DNA of 64,000 nt from Augochlora pura (Eukaryota; Arthropoda; Insecta; Hymenoptera; Halictidae), in NCBI RefSeq assembly GCF_028453695.1, contig NC_135775.1:19874545-19938544 (forward strand). The letters run 5' to 3'. Within the stretch, counting starts at the first letter, position 1. Every line of letters begins with the position of its first letter. The notes below the pieces were generated by a model. That model made no database searches. It was not told the DNA's origin and was given only the letters and a program-made list of their open reading frames with translations. The translations under genes and the position numbers were made by a program. Shown here piece after piece: positions 35,401 to 48,836 of the stretch.

Positions 35401-35460
35401 TTTTAAGTTTATTATATTTTGTACTGTCAGTCACCTGACGCTGCCTGAACGGAAAGCTCG
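32408..35460. other. Myo15: Giant intron: mixed composition
   Basis: GC-rich islands at 32.7-33.3 and 34.7-35.15 kb, otherwise AT-rich. No exon, RNA gene or clear repeat is recognised. Confidence 0.5.
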
Positions 35461-35484
35461 GCGTCAGTCACCGGTGACTGACGC
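35461..35484. repeat. Perfect 24-bp GC-rich palindrome
   Basis: Arms gcgtcagtcacc and its exact complement meet at the centre CCGG. A related half-copy (gtcagtcacctgacgc) lies 20 bases upstream. The sequence just after the palindrome, ending acgtgttaa at about 35503, resembles one end of a TTAA-flanked element. Probably the end of a small DNA transposon, by inference. Confidence 0.7.
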
Positions 35485-38400
35485 GGCACTCAACGTGTTA
35501 ACGAATTAATTCATTTAATTCATAAATTCATTTTCGCTGATTAACATCGCGTCGCTTAGACCTTTCGGTTCGAGATAATATTCCACACATATCCCAAACG
35601 ACTTTCGACAGTTTTTACTCCGAAACGAGGTCTCCCCGATAATGAGAGTGGAAGTCGCGATCGAAACTCGCGCCGCGGGTCGAGAGGAAGAACATTAGCG
35701 GCTCGCGGCCGTAGAAAATCGTTCCGACGATTGACGTAAACCCGATTACAGGCTGGAAAAAAAGTCGATGACGTGCTCGCGCCGGAAGAAAAATCACGAA
35801 ACGGGCTCGCAAGAAGTCTCGCGCGGGTCCACGCCGACGTTTCGTTCCTCCGCTTTTTTTCCCCGTCACAGAGGAATAGGCAGACGGCTGGGTTTACTCT
35901 CGACGGTTGTGCAACCACCCCGCGTGCTTCGATATACGTTTTCCAACTCTGTGTTCCGTCGAACAGGTAAAACCGGGGGTCCGACGCGATCCGGCTGCGC
36001 CGGCCATTTCTCCATACTTAATAAGCGTTTCGCAATCGAACGCAATTTCGTCGCTCGCACGCCAGAAATCACCGTCTTCGTTTGCGCGACGAACGACACC
36101 GCGCGAACCTTGCATTTACGTGTCGCGGATACTGTTACTCTCGCGGGCTCGGTAATTATTCAACGCGCGGTTACCTTCATGCGAACGGGGCAATTGAATT
36201 TGACAATTATTAATCGCGTAGAGCCGCGCGATTACGTTGAACCGTACGCGATGCGCTCGTCGGCTGTGGGACTTCGATAGTTGCTCCTTTCGGAGCTATC
36301 GTTAATCTGTAGCCGTGAAATGTTCGCAACTGTAGCTCCGCGTGATCGAATTTGACAATTATTAATTGCGCTGAATTTACGGTTGTTTCTTTTGGAAGGG
36401 GTAGTTTCTTTTAGCAGCGAAGTGTTCGCATTTGTAGGGTCATTATTCAGGTTTCATTTTATTCGACTGGATAGATTTTAATTTGGGTAAGCAGTTGTTG
36501 ATTGCTATTTGGTGGATGAAGAATGTTTGAGGGAATTATTAGTTGGGGGAAGAGCATTTTTAGGGTGTCATGGAGGATCGAGTGTTAGATTTTGGATGTA
36601 TAAATGGATGAGACAGTAGAACTTCGATTATCCAAACTTTACTTCATTGTTTTTCCAAATTTTAGTTCATTATTATCCATATACATTTAATGCTATTTGT
36701 CATATAAAACAATAAAGATTAAATGTAACATTTGATTGTAAATAATTGTTTTACACTCATATGTATATTCTTGATCAGTTTGGATAATCGAGGTACTATT
36801 GTATGTGTTTACTTTTCATGAAATATGTAAAAATACAATTCATATTCGATTTAGAAACATTGTTCCTTTTTAGAGATTGGTGATTGGTAGTATTTTGCTT
36901 AAAATTCTACTGACATTCTTTTCAAGATGCAGGAATTGGTCAATTTAATTTGTGAAAGTTTTTTAAATTAAATTAAACCTTGACAATACTTCCAATCGTT
37001 CATAAATAAACGTACGAGTTTATTTAAACATTTTGTAGAATATACCCTTTGTAGACTTGTTAGTCTCTTTGTTATTCTTAATGCAATAGATGTTTAATGG
37101 AATCGTCAGAAATATAATAAGTAAATAATGATTCTAATACTTTGGATCAGAATAAACCCAGGTCCAATTTGGCATAATTAGTAAGCTTCGTGATAAATGA
37201 CATTACTGTCAATTTGTTTGCAAAAATATTTCTGCATATTACGGAAATACAGAAATTGCGTAGATATTTATAATGTTTCCTTTAGCTAATTTTAATATAC
37301 TACAAAACAGCAATTATTATGAATTTTTTAAATATTTCTGCTGTTTTACACTTCACCTACTTATTGTTGCTTTAAATAAATAAAATCCAGAACCTAACGA
37401 CACATACGAAACATTTTCCCCTCGAGCAAATACAAAATCAACCTCACGAAATTAAATTATATATTAAATTATATATATTATATAAATATGAAACTAAACT
37501 ATAAAGTCAACCCTATAAACTAACTGTCAAGCAGACAGACACCTGTCATCCCTGATCTCCTGACCAATAATGATCCTGACCAATAATCAACACAACGAAG
37601 CAAATCTCATGGCATCACGGAGTACGTCAAAAAACTCCACGAGAAATCCTCTAAAAATCCCTCGGTACGTTCAAGACAGGGTTAAAGGTATCAAAGGGTA
37701 TACCAGAGGCTTCGAACGTCACTGTCGCAGAGGGTGTCGAGTCACTGGCACTCCACTGACCACCTTATCAAACACGATAAGAAACACCGGCGCGTAGCTC
37801 GCGAAGCTTCTCGGCGGTGAGTGCGGCGGGGTACGCGACGACGCGACGCAACACACACGGCGGGACGCGAAAGGAACACGGTGCACCGCGGTTGCACGTT
37901 ACTGCACGTTGCTGCACCGCGCGACGACAGTCGATGAACTGAAGAGCCGCGCGGCTTCCGATAGACAGCGCTGTTCCCCGGCCGGCCGCGCTCTGCTGCC
38001 CGGCACCATCGAAACACCGATATCTGGGTCGACGGGCCTTTCCACCGGTGTGCGTACGCCGATGGGCATTCGACCTACGGTTTCGTTTGGGCCCCCGAGT
38101 GAATCGGTCCCGATGCGACCACGGTGGGGAGAGCGGACCGTAGGATCTCTAGGCGAGCGCGAAAATAGCCGCTTCCGCTTACCGTCGCTCATTTTCTTCC
38201 TAAATTGTCTGAGAGATTAGTCTGATTGTTTCTAATGCATGATTGTTTATTTCACGATTTTTGGTTCGCTAATATTGCCGAGAATATTCAGGTCATTTCT
38301 GTGGCATCTATGCGTTAATCAAATCGTGAAATATAAGATTTATCTATTTATTGGAAATGAAATCCAGAAAATAAGTTCGATAAATTGGAGAAATAATATA

Positions 38401-41400
38401 ATTTCCATATAGTAATTTTTATCTTAAATGCATTAAATTGCAATCTACTTCTAAATAATGTTATACAAAGATGCTACAAGAAGATCTTCGATCACCAAAC
38501 TAAATAAAATAATGAACAGTAAAATGAAATATTAAATTTCTCTGCAACAACGAAAATGGTATAAAATTAGATTTGAATTGTGCTAATATTATCCATTATC
38601 CTACAATTGCAATGGCTATTGCAGTTGCATAAATCTAAAGATTGTCACTTCTTCCAAAATGGTATTTTTGCGTCTCTCACTTTGAAAAATAGTTCCATGA
38701 CAAAGATGGCGGAGAAAAATATAACAAGCAAACCAGACGTAACAGCGAACAATAATTCGCTTCGTCGGGGCTTTTACAAGGACAATCCAAGAAGCGTAAC
38801 GCGCCTCGCAGCAATCCGCTGCCATTTTCCATCCCCGTTCGCTCGCTCGATCACAGCCGTCGAACAATTTCCGAACGGTCCGCGTAACGACAGAGAGTCT
38901 CTCCATGACGGAATTGCTCGTCGGTCGTTCTCCGCTGCCGCCGGTAATGTTCCCAATCTAAATACCCGGACAGCCCTATTTATTAAGGTCGCCGTTCTCG
39001 AAAGTTTCGCTCGGTTATCGAGCCTAAACCGGGGACCGGCGTGCGAACGTTTTTAGTCTACCGCTCGCCGTTTCATTATGTGCATTCCGAACGGCGCGTA
39101 ACGAAAAATCATGGGGAGAACGAGGATGAATAAGAAGAAGAAGAAGAAGAAGAAGAAAGAGAGATAGAGGAAGACAGGGGAAAAGAGGCTGCGGCGCAGA
39201 GTCATTGGCACCGTGACGGTTCCGATGTGTGGAATCGCCGCGCGGCCGGAATGGGATACTTCGAGCCTTCTCGGATCAATCCCGGGCACGTTTTCAGAAA
39301 TTTTATTCCCGGCTTGTCGGCGAGCCGCGGCATAACGCGGCGTTAAAGTGACTGGAACATAACCGGAGGTTTAAACTATTCATGAGACCTCGATTCGCCG
39401 GCGGAATCCGCTACCGAAATGTTGAGAAGCTGCGCGAACACCGTTTCTACCGTAATGAAACATTATAATATAGAGCATCGTACACATCATTTCAATTTTT
39501 ATTCATCGACTCTTTATTCTTCAGAAATGTTTAACATTAAAATATATCCGCGGCGGTGATCAATGAATTACTTTTGGATTAATTTTTTAGAACGCGTCGA
39601 CGAGAGACAGCTTTCTTACTAAATTTTTCAATGTCATCCGAATGTTGGTTTAATTTTTTAAGACAGAATATTACATTTTTATTTCGCCACAATGAAAGAG
39701 CATTAAGAAACGAGGCCAAAATAATACTTACAAGTGAAATCACCTTCTAAATGGCGGAGAAGAATTTTTTTAGCGCAACAGATGCGGATGGACCTTTCTT
39801 GACGATTTATAAAATTTTGTAAAAAATATTCTATGTCTTGCATTAAAGCATATTTCGCAAGAAAACGTAGAAAATATATTTAATACACAAAGTCATAAAG
39901 TGAACCATTTATTAATTATTTTGAACAGCACTTGTCGACAACTCCCTCTCTTACTATATACATCCCTCCCTTATTACAGTCTCGACTAAACTGATTACTT
40001 ATAAAATCAATAACGTTAACTAATAATTGTACTAATAGCCACGCGCGGAGAGCAATCGCGTGTACGTTGGAAACAATTAATGCGACGTATCACCGCGGTT
40101 TTCAGCGGCGGGGCCTATAATTAAAATAAATTGCTCGTTTTACGGTGAGGCCGGGCTGCGCGCGGCCGCATCGTTTAGCATTTAATTTCCTCAATTGGTA
40201 TGACAGCGAGTCGCTGGATGTACAGTTCTCAATTTCGAATGCGAGCCGCGTCCGCGCGAACTAGTCGAGTGTTTAACAGTCGACGGAAGAAGGAGCCGGG
40301 CTTAAAGGCCAATTAACATAGGTCAGTGAAGCTTATGACATAACAACGACGGCCTCCGGTGTCTTAATTACGTTAAACCCTCTTCGCAAGAAATGTTCCC
40401 ACTTGGCTGTCGGGTGGCTGCGCGATTTGCGTACAGAGCTGCCTCGCGGCTCTTATCCCGAATTACTGTATCCTGAACAGTTTCCGATTGTTTCGTTACA
40501 GTTACCGGCGCATACAATGGCTCGGCTACAAAGTCTCAGGTGCCTCTGATTGCGTTCTGTTTAATTAAGATAAACGGCTACCTCGCTTATCTAGCTTCGA
40601 TCTTCAAACATTAGTTGGTTAAACTTTATACATATAGAAATATTGTAATGGTACGGTATTATTCAACAGGTACGTTCTTTAATTTAATCGATTTAATGAT
40701 AAGTGCATCTTATGCACCTTTAATGTCTGCCGGTGCGTAACGATCTATCTGCAGCGTATGCAGTGAAGAGTGACAATCAGTATTGAACAAAGCTTATTTA
40801 AAATGGGCTCAGATAAATTAACAATAGATTAATCAAAATAATTGATTTTTATATTTTCTTTTACAGTCGTTGAAGTTATAGAAATGTTTCTGTTAATAAT
40901 TTCTTCATATACTCTTTATCGAAGCTTATTTTATAATAAAAATCGTACGAAGTATTTTATTTATTATTTTCGCTTTAACGTTAATTTCTCAGCTGCATAT
41001 TACGTGTATAGAGTTATAAGAAAATGGCAATTTTACATCTTACAATAAAAATATTTCTCCTACGATTTACGTCAAAATGCATATGAATAATCCTAGAACA
41101 ATAAAAAAAACTACACCCATATCTATACAACGTATAAAACGCATGATAGATGAAACACATAACAAAATTTATCTTCAAATTATATCGTCTCAGTTAAATA
41201 GTTAGAAATCAAACGTTTTTATCAGAAACTGTACTACAGCAAGACGTTTTGTCGGGAAGCGAGTCCGCGCAGGTAGAACAGAGGGACTAATTAGCCTCCT
41301 CTGCGCAGCTAGATGCTAACGGAGCAGCATTTCAATGAGTCCAAGAATTCTAAAGAATCCGCTCGTTCCTGCGCGATAAATCGTGGCGAAGCTGATGACA

Positions 41401-41731
41401 GCACGTGGAAGAACAGGCCGCGATGTTTTCGTATTACAAAACAGCGAGATTTCACGCGTGCCACCGATACTAAGCGACCAGAACAATAGATATTCGCCGG
41501 GCTGCCCCAGCATCTTACGATTCCCGGTGCGCACAATAGGCGCCCGCGAGACTTAATCGTTCGTTGACCATCGAGAGGCGCGTTCTCATCGAACGCCAAT
41601 GAGAAATCCCCGTGTCGGTATGCGCATTATAAAACGTGGAATGTGGAATAGAAAAGCATCAGCCGGTTGCACCACGATCGTCTATTTCGTAACGTGGACG
41701 GAGTGAAAATTTCCTGGTCGGTCCTGTTTCA
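35485..41731. other. Myo15: Giant intron: several GC islands
   Basis: Islands at 35.55-36.3, 37.7-38.2, 38.7-39.45, 40.0-40.55 and 41.2-41.7 kb, separated by AT-rich DNA. A (GAA)n microsatellite lies at 39131-39158. A minus-strand ATG frame at 37899-38192 (97 codons, Arg-rich) is noted in the findings but is not supported as a gene. Confidence 0.5.
39131..39158. repeat. (AAG)n microsatellite
   Basis: About nine aag units. Confidence 0.9.
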
Positions 41732-42335
41732 TTAACCCCTTGCCGTACTTTGACGAGTCCGACTCGTGATGGATGTTACTAGTAATAAATAATTAAATAT
41801 GGATGTTATTGTGTTCTTTAAAATTGGAATAAAATTGTAATCCCCTGATATTAATATTTAAGCATAGAAGTAAATTCAGGCACGGAATAAAATAATAACA
41901 AGAAAGGAAAATGATAAAAAACTCGTCTGGTTGGTAATGCAAAGACTCCATTAGTGTAATTGTACAGTATGTTGGACTAACTATAGTTCTATGTTTCGTT
42001 GGATATTAACCCTTTGACATACCATTTCCTTTACAGTTATTGCGATCTTTCAATTATAATAATTTCATTGATATTTCTTACAATAATTTTCTTCACAACA
42101 GAACAGAAAATTTATATCTATTGCGTGCATAAATTTACTTAAATACTTAAATAAAAGTGATTCAAATTTTGTTCTAATTTTAATGAACGGAATAACAATA
42201 TACTTTATATACTTAATATACTTGATAAGTTATTATTAAGTATAGACTAATGTTCTGCCCCTTCTAAGAAATTGTGCCAATCGAAAAATTCCTAATCGCA
42301 TTGACTGCGAAGAAAATGGTACGTGAAGGGGTTAA
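41732..42335. mobile_element. TTAA-flanked MITE-like element(s), possibly nested
   Basis: The inner element 42006-42335 is well defined: TTAA at both ends and inverted ends of about 38 bases sharing TACCATTT, CAGT and TGCGAT (left CCCTTTGACATACCATTTCC; right inward CCCCTTCACGTACCATTTTC). A further left end at 41732 (TTAACCCCTTGCCGTACTTT) carries the motif seen in the elements at 32241 and 63144. Either the inner element inserted into or beside an older one, or 41732 and 42335 are ends of one composite. No transposase is present. Confidence 0.55.
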
Positions 42336-43867
42336 ACGCCGCCCGATTTCAGTCGACCCAAGCTAGATACATATAACCGTGCACCACGTGTTCACGATTA
42401 TATTTACAGCTCCTAATTATTGTTCTGGCTGATCGAGTCGAACGTACAACGCGCGGCGCGGAACAATTAACGTTTCATCAGCGGGGAAATTGATTATCCT
42501 TCCGCGGGAATTTTTCTATCGCGAAATTGGACTTATTTTCTGAGTCACGAGGAAGCCGGGGACTGCATCCGTTATAATTAATTCGAGAAAAATGTAACCG
42601 TGGAATGGTATAATCATGAGTTTTTCAGGATACCAATGACCATTACGACCGATGGAAATTGATCACGGGAATGTTAATTCGTTACGGATAACCATTATAA
42701 TTGATGCGTTGGTAAGGTAATAAGTTCTAGCTTATATTAATATCTCTAATCGCAAGACATTTTTATTAAATGATATAGAAGTTTATATTGTTTTTTTTGG
42801 CAATCATTTCTGGATCTAATTATTTTAAAATAAATTTTATATCTATATTAATTATTCATTATATAGATTTGATTCAGTCGATTAAAAAGATTAAATCTGT
42901 AATAAAAATTGAACAGAAATTTAATTGACATGATTATTTATATTGTTTTATTACGAATTTAGATTTCAATTCTAATAAATTTTGACTGCGATTCAATCAA
43001 TTTTAAATCGAATTAAAATATATAATTTGTTATACGTTTAAAATGAATTTGTAAATGATCCTAGACATACTCGATAACATTTTTATCAAAAGGTGTTAAT
43101 TGGAAATTTAGGAAAATCCAGGATTTTAAAATAGTGCGAGCAATCTGCGGGAAACATTGCGACAAGAATCGGCATTGTAGTAAAAGTCGCGGCACGTTTT
43201 CTAAACGCGCATCGCCAGTAATTGCTGCGATAAATCACTTTCGTACCACGGCGACAACCACAATTACAGTCAATTAACTTCCCAGGCTAATTCGATCACC
43301 GTGAAACGTTGTTTCTAATATCCTGCACATTGTGGAACAGATTGCCCGCGCGACGAGCCGTGTACGTGGAAATTGAAGGGGGTTGTGCTTCGACGATAAA
43401 GTTGCATATACAGAAATCGCGACGGGGAGAGGGTTACCCATAAGTTCTCATTGGCGACAGTGGCTAATGGCAGCGCTCGCGGCGCCCGAGCCCGCGCCGC
43501 GTTATTAAAAGAAAGAGAAACCGAGAGAGGAGGCGCAGGAAGCGAATTAATCTAGTTGGAAGCAAATTAATTACTCGGATAAGGGAGTTATTCTCTTTTT
43601 TCTGGATCCGAACCACTTAGAGATGCGAATCTAATCTCGACGTGGAACGCGTGCATTGTTGTTTTATACTGCATCGTGCCCGAATTCATTGCGATCCGAC
43701 TTTCAAAAAAAAAAACAGTTTCGAGCACTTCGAATGTTGGAGCCTTCATTAGTTTATCTTTCGTTAATTGTTCCACCGTTCCGGAGAAAGCACGGATCGT
43801 ATCTTTTCCATTGCGGTGCTGCATTCGTTAAATATATATATCTCTATTCAACTTTCAGAAAGTATAG
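42336..43867. other. Myo15: Giant intron: mixed composition
   Basis: GC-richer DNA at 42.35-42.6 and 43.1-43.65 kb, AT-rich between. No supported exon. Confidence 0.5.
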
Positions 43868-44390
43868 TCTCAATTGTTTCACCACATTCATGGAATATTA
43901 TAATTTAAAGCAAATTTAAATGTTAGAATATTTTAATTACTGTTATTTTAAATGTTATAATGTTTTAATTACTGTGTTATTTTAAATGTTAGAATATTTT
44001 AACTACTGTTATTTTAGAAAGGTATATCTCAGCTTCGCAAGCAGTTGTAATTGTTACTATTTTTCTAAAATGTGTTACAGCTCATTTTGTTTTATTTTCT
44101 AGAATGGCTCAATTGTTTCACCTCATTTATGGAATATTTCAATTTAAAGCAATTTTAAATGTTAGAATAGTTTAATTACTGTTAGAAGTCTCAATTGTTT
44201 CACCTGATTTGTGGAATATTTCAATTTAAAGCAATATTAAATGTTAGAATATTTTAATTAAAAGCAATATTAAATGTTAGAATATTTTAATTACTGTTAT
44301 TTTAGAAAGACATATCACAGTTTCACAAGCAATTGGAATTGTTACTACTTTACTAAAATAACAGGTTATTTTGTTTTACTTTCTAGAATA
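43868..44390. repeat. Direct duplication of about 240 bp with internal repeats
   Basis: Two large copies begin at caattgtttcacc (about 43872 and 44110) and each ends near ttgttttactttctagaat. Inside, phrases such as tttaaatgttagaatatttt and aattactgttattttag recur several more times at irregular spacing. This suggests repeated local duplication. Confidence 0.7.
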
Positions 44391-47300
44391 AAGCAGTGAA
44401 ATCGCAAATGGTGGACTATCCTTTTTTTTCTGAATTTTATAAGCAATAAATTGCAACTCGCTTTTACTAGTTTCACTTTTACGAAGCAATTCGAGACATT
44501 GGAGTACTTGAAAAAATCAAACTTCCCCTAATTTTCGTAACGAAGCAGAGAAAGCATCGATCGCGAACGATTTTTCCATTAGGCTTACGAGCCGCTAAAT
44601 TAGCGTTTCGTATTTCGCGGCGTGCTTCTAACTTGAAAATCGTACTCGAACAGCACTGGTTAGCTTTCTTCGGCCTATTGCCTCTCCCTTTAAGTGCAGC
44701 GACGAGAGAGAATGCTTCCAAGAACACAACGCTTGCGCGCGTAGTGTGCCGCGAAATAGAAATCCGTACCGGAAGGCGCGGGAAAAAGTCGGAAGTGATA
44801 GTGGTACGCAGCGAAAAATCGCGGTTTCTTCGGGGCCCGATCGAGTCCGCCCCGAGCAAAAATTGGTGTTTCTGCACGAGAAAGCAATTCACGCAGCCGA
44901 ACAGGACAACACAACACGCGCGTCCAGCGATTCGTAATTACCGGCGTGCCGAGCATTTCTCCGGCAACTTTTACCCGCCACCGTTTTCCACCGATTTTAT
45001 TTTTCGAATTGGAAAAGCGATCGTCATTCGACGGCGTATCGTACGCGTACGCGTTCGATACGCGGCCTAAAGAATCGGCGCTTTCTAAAGACCCAATTAG
45101 AAGAGTGACTCTCGTAAAGATCGAGCCGACGGAATCCCGTTTCCCCGTTGAGGCGCTCTTCTTTTCGAGCCGCACGAATTCGACGAGCCACTCCGTAATT
45201 TACCATTCCCCCGATCGACGCCGCGCGCGAAAAAAAAAAAGAACAAAAGCGGAGGAGTCTCGGCCGCAGCGGAGAGGACGCGTGTGATTCATGCGTGTAC
45301 CGTGTAACAACGACCGCACCTGTCGTTAACGGAAACGAACGATTACACTCGGACCCTGAAAAGGACCCCATAATACTCCGGCGTCATCGTGAAGCCCGAT
45401 CGCGGAAGCGTTCCTTCGATTCCCCATTGTTTCCGACGGGGGTTGCGGTCGGCGGCTTGCGCACGCTCGAGCTTTTCACGAAACCGCAATTTATTCCATT
45501 AGAAACCCGGCCGAAGTTTATTGCACTTTTACTTCGCGGATTCCTCTTGATGTAACTGAGAACAATGCTTAGTGGACAGAATTTATGCCATCGGTATTCA
45601 CATTGTGTTCGATTGATTGAAGATTAGTGGAGTTTTATATTTCAGAATTGCTTCGTGTAAATTAATTAAGCATATATATCTGTGAACGTTTTGATGCTAT
45701 TTAAAATAAAACTAAAATACTTCGAATTTATGTAATCGATATCTATAGTATATTTAATTAAAAACTTGAGTGAAGATTATTGAAGTTTTATATTTTAGAA
45801 TACAGTGCTAATTTATGTAGTCATTTAAGCAGCTCAGTTTCGTACTCCATCTAAATTTTGTAAACTGTCTTATAACTATTTGATGAATAAAAAAATTGCT
45901 TTTATCGACTGGTAATTTTCTTATGGTGTACTTAGAATAATAACAATTATATAATACTAACATATCATAGTATCATAAATACATAGCCCCAGTCTAGTAA
46001 TAAATATTTAACAAAATTCACACCAAAACTATTCTACTAAAATATATAATAAAATATATAATTATATAAAACTATATAACTAAAAATATTCAGCTAGTAT
46101 AATTATAAAAACAACTCTCCTAAATATACATTATAGAAGAATGAGACAAATTCAATTTTAAGTATCCCAATAATTTTCTGAATCGTAAAATAAATACACT
46201 ATTTTAACTTAGGGTGTGGGATCGTCGAATTTTGCCACCACCGTGACAGCACCGTAATTAAAAGAGGCCTGCCGTTTATGGAAAGTCGAAGATGTTATCG
46301 GTGACTAACAGGGACCAAAATTTTTACTGGAACGCGAACCGTTGTCGTCCCTTTCCGCCGGAAGTAACGAAGATCCACACACGAACTGCCAAGAGAGAAG
46401 CGGTGTTCCCACGTTCCTACGTGGCCGACCCTACGACCTCGATCTTTCTCTTACTTGTTGCCGATGAAATCATTGATGATTTAGCAATCGCTACGGGACA
46501 GAGAGAGCCCCGGTAGCTATTATGCCGTCCACCGGATAATATACAGCGAATCCGAAACTACGATGCGCGCGCGGCTACTCTTCGCGGCTTGCGTTCAGAT
46601 TACGCTTGAACGTTCGAACAGTGGTTCAATTAAAAGCATGCTTAATTAACACTCATTATCGTAGACGGCAATTAAGATTCTTCAACAGTATTTACACTGC
46701 TTTAAAAATGCATCCGCCATTCTATGGAAATCTCGCGCGCACGCCGAATACTTTAATTCAGCGTTTTCGATTGGTCGCACGATAATTAATAGACCCTTCC
46801 TTATAGCTTTACATTAACACTTCATCTCGGTTCTCTACATCTGAATTTTTTTCCTTCGTCATTAATTAACGAGAGGAATAAATTAATCCGCGTTGCTGGC
46901 AATGTTTCTAACAGCATTTTTGTTCTTTTCCGTTGAATTTGTTCCTTTAAGAAGATCGAGTTCTATTTCTAATAGTGAATAAAATACCAATATATCGAAA
47001 TCTAAATTTTTAAATTTAAGAAAATATTGGAGAGGCAAGATAAAATTTTATTTATTCTGATTTTTCGAGGGGTAGTGTATAAAATATTAAGAAATGTAAA
47101 AATCAGTCTTTTGTCATGGTCAATTATAATTAATATCATTTTTACAGTGTATCCAAATCGAATTGAAATAAAATAGTATATCAACTAAACAATTTAATTG
47201 CGCTTTATCACCAGGTGTCCCGAAATTGCGCAATCCTGAGCAGAGAAATCTTCGTCAAAGTAATTTCCCCAAGGGAGTCGGTCGCACGGATAAGCTGGAC

Positions 47301-47879
47301 GCAATTTTACATCGGTTCTCGGCGGTGCAATTTCAACACTTTCTCGACCGCAGTTTTTTTTGCGCGGCAGAAATTTTCCTAACCAGTCCCGTTTGTCCGC
47401 GATCCTTTTTTCACGCGGCACGGCAACCGGCCGCGGCGAAAAGAACGCGAACCCGGGCGAAATCTTTTCCTGCGACACGATTGTGCACTGTAAAAGGCGC
47501 GTGTCGTGACTAGAAATACCAGCTACGGCTCTTAGAAAACTCTCCCCTGTTTCGCGATCGCCAGGCCACATTTTCCATTTCTGACGTTCTCTCTCTCTCT
47601 GTCGCAACTCCCGGTTTCCTCGCCGTTACGCGTCCAACGTTCCGACGACACGGCGAACGCGCGCGCGGGACGCCAAATACACGCGTTTCCTAGACAAGGA
47701 AATCTTGCGCGAAACTTATCCGACGGCTTATTGAAAGCGAAGTCGTTTAGCGAGGGTTTATCGTTGCGCGTCGAACGCATGGAATTTTTGTACAACGTTG
47801 CAGAAGAACGGAGGAGGCAGAACAATTGCGGTAGAACGTGCATTTTAAGCTTTATGCAGCTTATTTTGTAATTTTTCTT
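44391..47879. other. Myo15: Giant intron: GC islands and AT tracts
   Basis: GC-rich islands at 44.5-45.55, 46.2-46.8 and 47.2-47.8 kb, and AT-rich DNA at 45.6-46.2 and 46.85-47.2 kb. Overlapping short frames on both strands within the islands are composition artefacts. Confidence 0.5.
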
Positions 47880-48836
47880 ACGATTTATTATTTTTCATCG
47901 TGATATACCAGGTGATATTGATTTTATTGAATGTATATTTCTTTTATTCATTAAATGAGAAATGATCGGATAATAGAACGTGTGAAAATAGTGATTAAAA
48001 GTTACAATAATTGTAGAATGTGTACCACAAATTATAAACTATTTCTTTTGTAATTCATTTGACAATTTATTGTTTCCATAGAGCTTCTATTGTACATTAA
48101 ATGAAAAATATCTATATAATAAATCCTATGAAAAAGTAATTAAAAATCGTAATTGTAATGGAGCATGCATCATAAATTATAAATCATTTCCTTTGTTATT
48201 TATCTAAAGATCTATTACTTTTATAGAGAGTACATTACACGTTAAAAAAACGCTTAGAAATTGCAATTACAATATAACATGCACTACAACATTTAAAATT
48301 TTCTCTTTTGAAACTAATCGAACGATCTATTATTTTTAATCATGATATTGAAAGCGACGTCGATTCTATCGAATTTATGAAGTTTCCACCACTCGTGAAA
48401 CGAAAAATATTTATATAATATAACGTACGGGAAAAAATGATTAAGAATAGCAATTGCAAGGTAACATGCGCCGTAAAGTTGTAAACTTTTCTTCTGAAAC
48501 TAATCTAACGATCTATTGTTCTTAACCACGATATTGGAAGCAACGTCGGATTCTATTAAATTTATAGTTTCCTTTGCTCATTAAATAAAATATATCTGTA
48601 CAATAAATGGTATGAAAAAAGCGAATATAGATTGTAATTACAGCAAGATGTACTCAATGAATTACAATAAATCGTTTTTCTGGAAACACATCCGACAATT
48701 TACTGCGTTTAGATACGAGATCGAAAGCGACGTCGACTGCATTGAATTTATACAATGCCTTTCACGCTTCGTACGTCAGAAATGGTTGGATAATTTGACG
48801 ATAGAACATTTAAAAGGAAATAATGGTAAATTGTAA
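47880..48836. repeat. About 185-bp degenerate tandem array
   Basis: Copies can be anchored on 'cgatctatt...' at 48323, 48509 and 48693 (spacing 186 and 184). Each continues with gaaagcgacgtcgattctat-like sequence and an aacatgc/attgcaat block. Shorter, internally deleted copies start near 47880, 48060 and 48206. It is satellite-like, about five to six copies, with no convincing coding potential. Confidence 0.75.

Noticed and set aside
35556..36280. Overlapping frames of up to 170 codons on both strands
   Set aside because: A CpG-rich island opens several frames at once. None has a protein-like pattern, a consistent start or splice sites.
40700..40725. Short inverted repeat (aagtgcatcttatgcacctt)
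   Set aside because: Too short, with a three-base loop; likely chance. No small-RNA precursor shape.
44479..45555. Cluster of frames of 86 to 161 codons on both strands
   Set aside because: Same reason: a GC-rich island, simultaneous open frames in both directions, no recognisable domain.
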